Shown here one piece after another: positions 6,520-10,227 of a stretch of 10,227 bases of DNA. A program made the position numbers and the translations under genes. Positions within the stretch are counted from its first letter, which is position 1. Each line of letters opens with the position of its first letter. This DNA comes from Candidatus Aminicenantota bacterium (GTDB lineage Bacteria > Acidobacteriota > Aminicenantia > UBA2199): contig JAOZTV010000090.1 of assembly GCA_029939015.1 (NCBI GenBank), forward strand, positions 1 to 10,227, in the 5' to 3' direction. The notes under the pieces were generated by a model. The model worked only from the letters and a program-made list of their open reading frames with translations, did not search any database and had not been told where the DNA came from.

Positions 6520-7416
6520 ATGAAACTAAACGGCTTATTTAAATCATCATTATCGAAGAAAATTAAAACAATATTTAATTCAAAACAAAATAAAGAAGAT
6601 TTTTTTGAAGAACTTGAAGAAATTCTTATTTTATCAGATATGTCATCTGATTTAGTAAGTAAACTATTAAGAGGAGTTGAACTTAGGTCAAGAATATCAC
6701 ATGATAAAGAAGACTATCTTAAACTTTTAAAGGAAGAACTTGAGGATATTTTTAGAGGTGTTGCAGAAGTTAGTGGTTGGGATAACAAAAACTCTAAAAA
6801 CTTAGATAAAGAAATTATATTATTAATTGGTATAAATGGAAGTGGTAAAACTACCAGTGCAGCAAAGCTTGCTGAGTATTATCGCAAGAAAGGTAAAAAA
6901 GTTCTTCTTGGGGCTGCTGATACATTTAGAGCTGCTGGAAGCTCTCAACTAAGCCTATGGGGCGAGAGATTAAATATTCCCGTTATTGGCGGAGACCAAG
7001 GTGCTGACCCGGGCTCTGTGGTGTATAATAGCCTTACTTCATTTCAAAACAAGGATTATGATGTTTTGATAATAGATACAGCAGGCAGAGTTCAGACAAA
7101 AGAAAATCTTATGAGAGAGCTTGAAAAGCTTACTAAGATAATTAAAAAATTCTATCCTGAACAACCTTCACAGACTTTGCTTGTTGTTGATGCAACAATG
7201 GGACAAAATACATTGGATCAGGCAAGAAAATTCAAAGAGGTATCCCAATTATCCGGTATAATTCTTTCAAAGATTGACGGTACTGCAAAAGGTGGCTCAA
7301 TACTTAATATTTTGTCAGAAATGAGGATTCCTGTTTGTTATGCTGGTATTGGCGAAAAAGCAGATGATATTGTAGAATTTTCATCAACAGAATTCATAAA
7401 TTCACTTCTGGAGTAA
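6520..7416 (+). CDS. ftsY: Signal recognition particle receptor FtsY
   Basis: SRP-family GTPase that docks ribosome-SRP complexes at the inner membrane for co-translational insertion. At 298 aa it is a compact form: a short helical N domain (about 1-90) and the G domain, without the long acidic A domain of E. coli FtsY. GTPase motifs are G1 GINGSGKTT (104-112), G2 DTFRAAG (134-140; DTFRAAA is usual), G3 DTAGR (186-190), G4 SKIDGTAKGG (250-259; TKxD is usual) and the closing GIGEKADDI (276-284). The absence of a methionine-rich M domain separates it from Ffh. The first residues (LFKSSLSKKI) match the normal beginning of the N domain, so the start at 6520 is sound even without a ribosome binding site. 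It heads an operon with ribD only 3 bases downstream. Confidence 0.95.
   Translation: MKLNGLFKSSLSKKIKTIFNSKQNKEDFFEELEEILILSDMSSDLVSKLLRGVELRSRISHDKEDYLKLLKEELEDIFRGVAEVSGWDNKNSKNLDKEIILLIGINGSGKTTSAAKLAEYYRKKGKKVLLGAADTFRAAGSSQLSLWGERLNIPVIGGDQGADPGSVVYNSLTSFQNKDYDVLIIDTAGRVQTKENLMRELEKLTKIIKKFYPEQPSQTLLVVDATMGQNTLDQARKFKEVSQLSGIILSKIDGTAKGGSILNILSEMRIPVCYAGIGEKADDIVEFSSTEFINSLLE
7410..7413 (+). promoter_or_regulatory. Ribosome binding site inside the end of ftsY, deciding the TTG start of ribD
   Basis: GGAG is formed by the last codons of ftsY (CTG GAG) and lies 6 bases before TTG at 7420. An in-frame TAA at 7414-7416 excludes any earlier start and no ATG occurs near the expected N terminus, so TTG is the best initiation codon. 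Confidence 0.65.
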
Positions 7417-7419
7417 TTT

Positions 7420-8517
7420 TTGGAAGATTTAAAATATTTAAAACTTGCAATTAAGCTAAGTAGAAAGGGGCTGGGATTTACAGAACCTAATCCTATGGTT
7501 GGAGCTGTTGTTGTAAAAAACGGTAAAATACTTTCAACCGGATATCATAAAAAATTTGGAGACATTCATGCTGAAAGAATGGCATTGGATAAAATTGATG
7601 AAACAGGCACGACACTTTATATTTCATTAGAACCCTGTTGTCATTTCGGTAAAACTCCGCCTTGTACTGATATTATTATAAAAAAAAAAGTCAAGAAAGT
7701 TGTAATTGCTTCACCTGACCCTAATCCAATAGTAGAAGGTAAGGGTATTAAAATATTAAAAGCAAATGGTATTGAAGTATTATATGGACAACTTGATGAC
7801 TTAAATAGAGACTATAATTCACATTATTTCACAAATATTGAAAAAAAAAGACCTTATGTATGTCTGAGAGCAGGTGTTTCAATTGATGGCAAACTTACAG
7901 ATAAGAATAGAGACTCAAAATGGATGACAAATAAGCAATTAAGAGATATTTCTAATGAATTAAGAAGTGAGTTTTCAGCTATAATGACAGGTAGTAAAAC
8001 AGTTATCGAAGATAACCCAAAACTTACAATTAAAAATGACAAATGGAAAGATAAAAAACTTGCAAGAATAATCCTTGATTCTAAAAACAGTTTAAAAAAA
8101 GAGACAAACTTAAATATTTTCAATGAACAGGAGCAATACCCTACTTATTTTTTTACATCCAATCTTATACCTGAAGTCGCTCCCAATGATATATCTTCAT
8201 CTAACGCCAAAAACTCTCCCTATCATTTTTATGTAAATAATTCTTCTTATGGACTTAATTTAAATGAAATATTAGAGGTTTTGTACGAAAAAAATATTTC
8301 ATCAATATTAGTTGAAGGTGGTGGTAAATTGATAAATTCATTTTTACAGGAAAAATTATTTGATGAAGTCATACTGTTTACAGATAAAAAAATCATTGGT
8401 GGCAAAGAATCTGTTGAACTATTTAATTATGGCACAGAAATCTCACAACCTGTTAATTTTTCATCCACTAATATAATTGAGTTTGATTCAGGGTATATTT
8501 TCAGAGGTAAAAAATAA
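7420..8517 (+). CDS. ribD: Bifunctional riboflavin deaminase/reductase RibD
   Basis: Carries out two cytoplasmic steps of riboflavin synthesis: deamination of the pyrimidine product of GTP cyclohydrolase II, then NADPH-dependent reduction of the ribosyl side chain. Length is 365 aa, normal for the fused enzyme. The N-terminal deaminase domain (about 1-143) has the substrate loop EPNPMVGAV (22-30) and the zinc site H50-A-E52 with C73 and C82 in PCCHFGKTPPC. The reductase domain (about 144-365) has RPYVCLRAGVSIDGK (144-158), GSKTVIEDNP (191-200) and VEGGGKLINSF (298-308). It starts with TTG three bases after ftsY and stops directly against the ribE ATG. Both domains appear complete. Confidence 0.95.
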   Translation: MEDLKYLKLAIKLSRKGLGFTEPNPMVGAVVVKNGKILSTGYHKKFGDIHAERMALDKIDETGTTLYISLEPCCHFGKTPPCTDIIIKKKVKKVVIASPDPNPIVEGKGIKILKANGIEVLYGQLDDLNRDYNSHYFTNIEKKRPYVCLRAGVSIDGKLTDKNRDSKWMTNKQLRDISNELRSEFSAIMTGSKTVIEDNPKLTIKNDKWKDKKLARIILDSKNSLKKETNLNIFNEQEQYPTYFFTSNLIPEVAPNDISSSNAKNSPYHFYVNNSSYGLNLNEILEVLYEKNISSILVEGGGKLINSFLQEKLFDEVILFTDKKIIGGKESVELFNYGTEISQPVNFSSTNIIEFDSGYIFRGKK

Positions 8518-9105
8518 ATGTTTACAGGAATTGTATTAAAAACCGGTATTTTATTAGAATTAAATGAGTCATCAATGCCTGTGATAAGCATTAAGGTATC
8601 TCTACCTGAGAATGTAAAAATTGGAGATTCAGTCGCAGTCAACGGTGCCTGTCTTACAGTAATTTCAATTGATAAAGATATCTATAAATTTAATTTAAGT
8701 AAAGAAACTTTAAAACTTGCAAATTATAGCGACCTGATTAAAGGTAGTTTGTTAAATATAGAATTACCATTGACAATGAATGATTACATCGGTGGACATA
8801 TGGTAAGTGGGCATCTTGACGGAACTGTAAGGGTTCGTAATATTCAAAAAAACAAAGAAAGTACTCGAATTTCTTTTATATTTCAGGAAAAATTATGGAA
8901 AAAATATATAATTCATAAGGGTTCAATTACTCTTAATGGAATTAGTTTAACAATTGCAGAAAAAGGAGATTCGTTCTTCTCTGTTGATATAATACCTCAT
9001 ACGCTCAAGTCAACCAATTTATTCTTATTAAAAAAAGGGCAGAGAGTAAATATTGAGTTTGATTTGATAGCAAAATACGTATATAATATTACAAAAAATA
9101 AATAA
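8518..9105 (+). CDS. ribE: Riboflavin synthase alpha chain
   Basis: Catalyses dismutation of two 6,7-dimethyl-8-ribityllumazine molecules to riboflavin and the pyrimidine dione. The 195-aa protein shows the two lumazine-binding repeats: repeat one from MFTGIV through NGACLTV (42-48) and GGHMVSGHLDG (92-102), repeat two from about residue 103 through LNGISLTI (139-146) and IPHTLKSTNL (159-168). The closing DLIAKYVYN segment corresponds to the trimerisation helix. Phe2 and the Cys of CLTV, both conserved in the family, are present. The ATG abuts the ribD stop without any gap, with AGAGGT (8503-8508) as ribosome binding site, so tight coupling with RibD is likely. The same gene is called ribC in E. 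coli. Confidence 0.95.
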   Translation: MFTGIVLKTGILLELNESSMPVISIKVSLPENVKIGDSVAVNGACLTVISIDKDIYKFNLSKETLKLANYSDLIKGSLLNIELPLTMNDYIGGHMVSGHLDGTVRVRNIQKNKESTRISFIFQEKLWKKYIIHKGSITLNGISLTIAEKGDSFFSVDIIPHTLKSTNLFLLKKGQRVNIEFDLIAKYVYNITKNK

Positions 9106-9111
9106 ATTTAT

Positions 9112-9116
9112 AAGGA
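9112..9116 (+). promoter_or_regulatory. Ribosome binding site AAGGA of ribBA
   Basis: AAGGA lies 6 bases before the ATG at 9123, in the 17-base gap after ribE. It fixes the start of the gene that runs off the right end. Confidence 0.6.
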
Positions 9117-9122
9117 AAAAAA

Positions 9123-10227
9123 ATGAAAAAAAATAAATTAATTACAGTACCTGAAGCTGTTGAAGTAATAAAAGCAGGCAAGATGATAATAATTGTTGAC
9201 GATGAACATAGAGAAAATGAAGGCGACCTGATGATAGCATCTGAAAAAATTACACCGGAAGCTGTCAATTTTATGGCCACTCATGGTAAGGGACTTATTT
9301 GTGTATCATTAACTAAAGAAAGAAGTGAAGAATTAGACCTTCCACTGATGGTTCATGATAATACTTCCAGTTTTGAAACCCCGTTTACAATTTCAGTTGA
9401 TGTAAAACAGAATACGACAACAGGTATATCCGCTTATGACAGATCAGAAACAATTAAAGCGCTAATTGATAATAACAAAAAGGCATCAGATTTTGCTAAA
9501 CCCGGACATATTTTTCCCCTGGTAGCCAAAAAGGGTGGCGTTCTGGCAAGAGCAGGCCAAACAGAAGCTTCTTTAGATATATCAAAAATTGCAGGTCTAT
9601 ATCCATCAGGAGTAATATGTGAAATAATGAATGAAGATGGCTCTATGTCAAGAATGAAAGATTTACAAAAATTTTCTTCAAAATTTGACATACCTATTTT
9701 AACAACTGAGGAAATAATAAAATATAAGGTGCAAAAAGATACAGTAGTTAAAAAAATATCAGAGGCTGTTTTACCAACAAAATGGGGTGAATTTACAATA
9801 AAAACTTATGTTGATGAAATTAATAATGAAACACATATTGCATTAACTAGAGGTAATGTAAATACAGATGAACCCACACTTGTAAGAGTGCACTCACAAT
9901 GTCTTACAGGAGACACTTTTGGCTCTTTAAAATGTGATTGTGGTCAACAATTAGAAAAGGCCATGGAAATGATAAATAATGAAAAACGTGGTGCCATTTT
10001 GTATTTAATAAATCAGGAAGGAAGGGGTATCGGTATTGTTGAAAAGGTTAAGGCCTATAAATTACAGGAACAGGGACGTGATACAGTAGAGGCAAATCTT
10101 GACCTAGGTTTTCCCGAAGACCAGAGAGATTACGGAATTGGAGCTCAAATACTCAGATCACTTGGTTTAAGTAAATTAAGACTTATGACCAATAATCCTG
10201 CAAAATATATTGCATTAAAAGGTTATG
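9123..10227 (+). CDS. ribBA: Bifunctional DHBP synthase / GTP cyclohydrolase II RibBA (3' end outside window)
   Basis: Makes both riboflavin precursors: 3,4-dihydroxy-2-butanone 4-phosphate from ribulose 5-phosphate, and the pyrimidine from GTP. The frame is open from 9123 to the edge (368 codons); typical proteins are about 400 aa, so only the last few dozen codons are missing. The N-terminal RibB domain (about 1-205) has DDEHRENEGDL (26-36), the KPGHIFPL block (126-133), AGLYPSGVICEIMNEDG (157-173) and GISAYDRS (101-108). The C-terminal RibA domain (about 206 onward) has the zinc cysteines C260, C271 and C273 in the HSQCLTGD...CDCG region, QEGRGIG (298-304), TVEANLDLGF (321-330) and RDYGIGAQIL (335-344). 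Two deviations stand out: RAGQTEA has Gln146 where E. coli RibB has metal ligand His153, and INQEGRG has Asn297 where RQEGR is common. Fourth gene of the operon. Confidence 0.95.
   Translation, partial: MKKNKLITVPEAVEVIKAGKMIIIVDDEHRENEGDLMIASEKITPEAVNFMATHGKGLICVSLTKERSEELDLPLMVHDNTSSFETPFTISVDVKQNTTTGISAYDRSETIKALIDNNKKASDFAKPGHIFPLVAKKGGVLARAGQTEASLDISKIAGLYPSGVICEIMNEDGSMSRMKDLQKFSSKFDIPILTTEEIIKYKVQKDTVVKKISEAVLPTKWGEFTIKTYVDEINNETHIALTRGNVNTDEPTLVRVHSQCLTGDTFGSLKCDCGQQLEKAMEMINNEKRGAILYLINQEGRGIGIVEKVKAYKLQEQGRDTVEANLDLGFPEDQRDYGIGAQILRSLGLSKLRLMTNNPAKYIALKGY

Noticed and set aside
6520..7416. Gene considered as ffh (SRP54) rather than ftsY
   Set aside because: No C-terminal methionine-rich M domain; the protein ends right after the G domain, as FtsY does.

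Overview
This is a strongly AT-rich window (roughly 30 % G+C by eye, not counted). It probably comes from an anaerobic Gram-negative-type bacterium. The grounds are a tungsten-type aldehyde:ferredoxin oxidoreductase family enzyme, an Aas-like acyl-ACP synthetase, a secreted DUF6599-like protein and sigma70-like promoters. The phylum cannot be fixed from the sequence alone. No rRNA, tRNA, CRISPR array, IS element or attachment site was found. All genes appear intact except the two cut by the window edges.

Layout. (1) 1-1322 (+): the C-terminal part of a hybrid sensor histidine kinase (HisKA, HATPase, REC) whose sensor half lies upstream. (2) 1365-2888 (-): a stand-alone acyl-CoA/acyl-ACP synthetase, convergent with the kinase. 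Its start is reset to an internal ATG with a strong ribosome binding site, and a good promoter lies just upstream. (3) 2889-3111: a divergent intergenic region with promoters and a small leader hairpin. (4) 3112-5750 (+): a two-gene operon in which a signal-peptide DUF6599-like protein overlaps an aldehyde:ferredoxin oxidoreductase family tungstoenzyme by ATGA. (5) 5767-6403 (-): a PIN-domain toxin and ribbon-helix-helix antitoxin pair with its own promoter and a candidate palindromic operator. (6) 6520-10227 (+): a tight operon ftsY-ribD-ribE-ribBA, with ribBA running off the right edge.

Functionally, ribBA, ribD and ribE cover most of riboflavin synthesis: both precursor branches, the deaminase/reductase steps and the final dismutation. 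Lumazine synthase (ribH) is missing from the window and would be expected just downstream. The SRP receptor gene ftsY heads this operon. Its -35/-10 elements place the transcription start at or next to the ATG, so the mRNA is predicted to be leaderless. No FMN riboswitch is visible in front of the rib genes.

I do not see a clear new multi-gene system. The points most worth checking are the leaderless ftsY-rib operon, the exported-protein/tungstoenzyme gene pair, and the substituted metal-ligand position in the RibB domain of RibBA.
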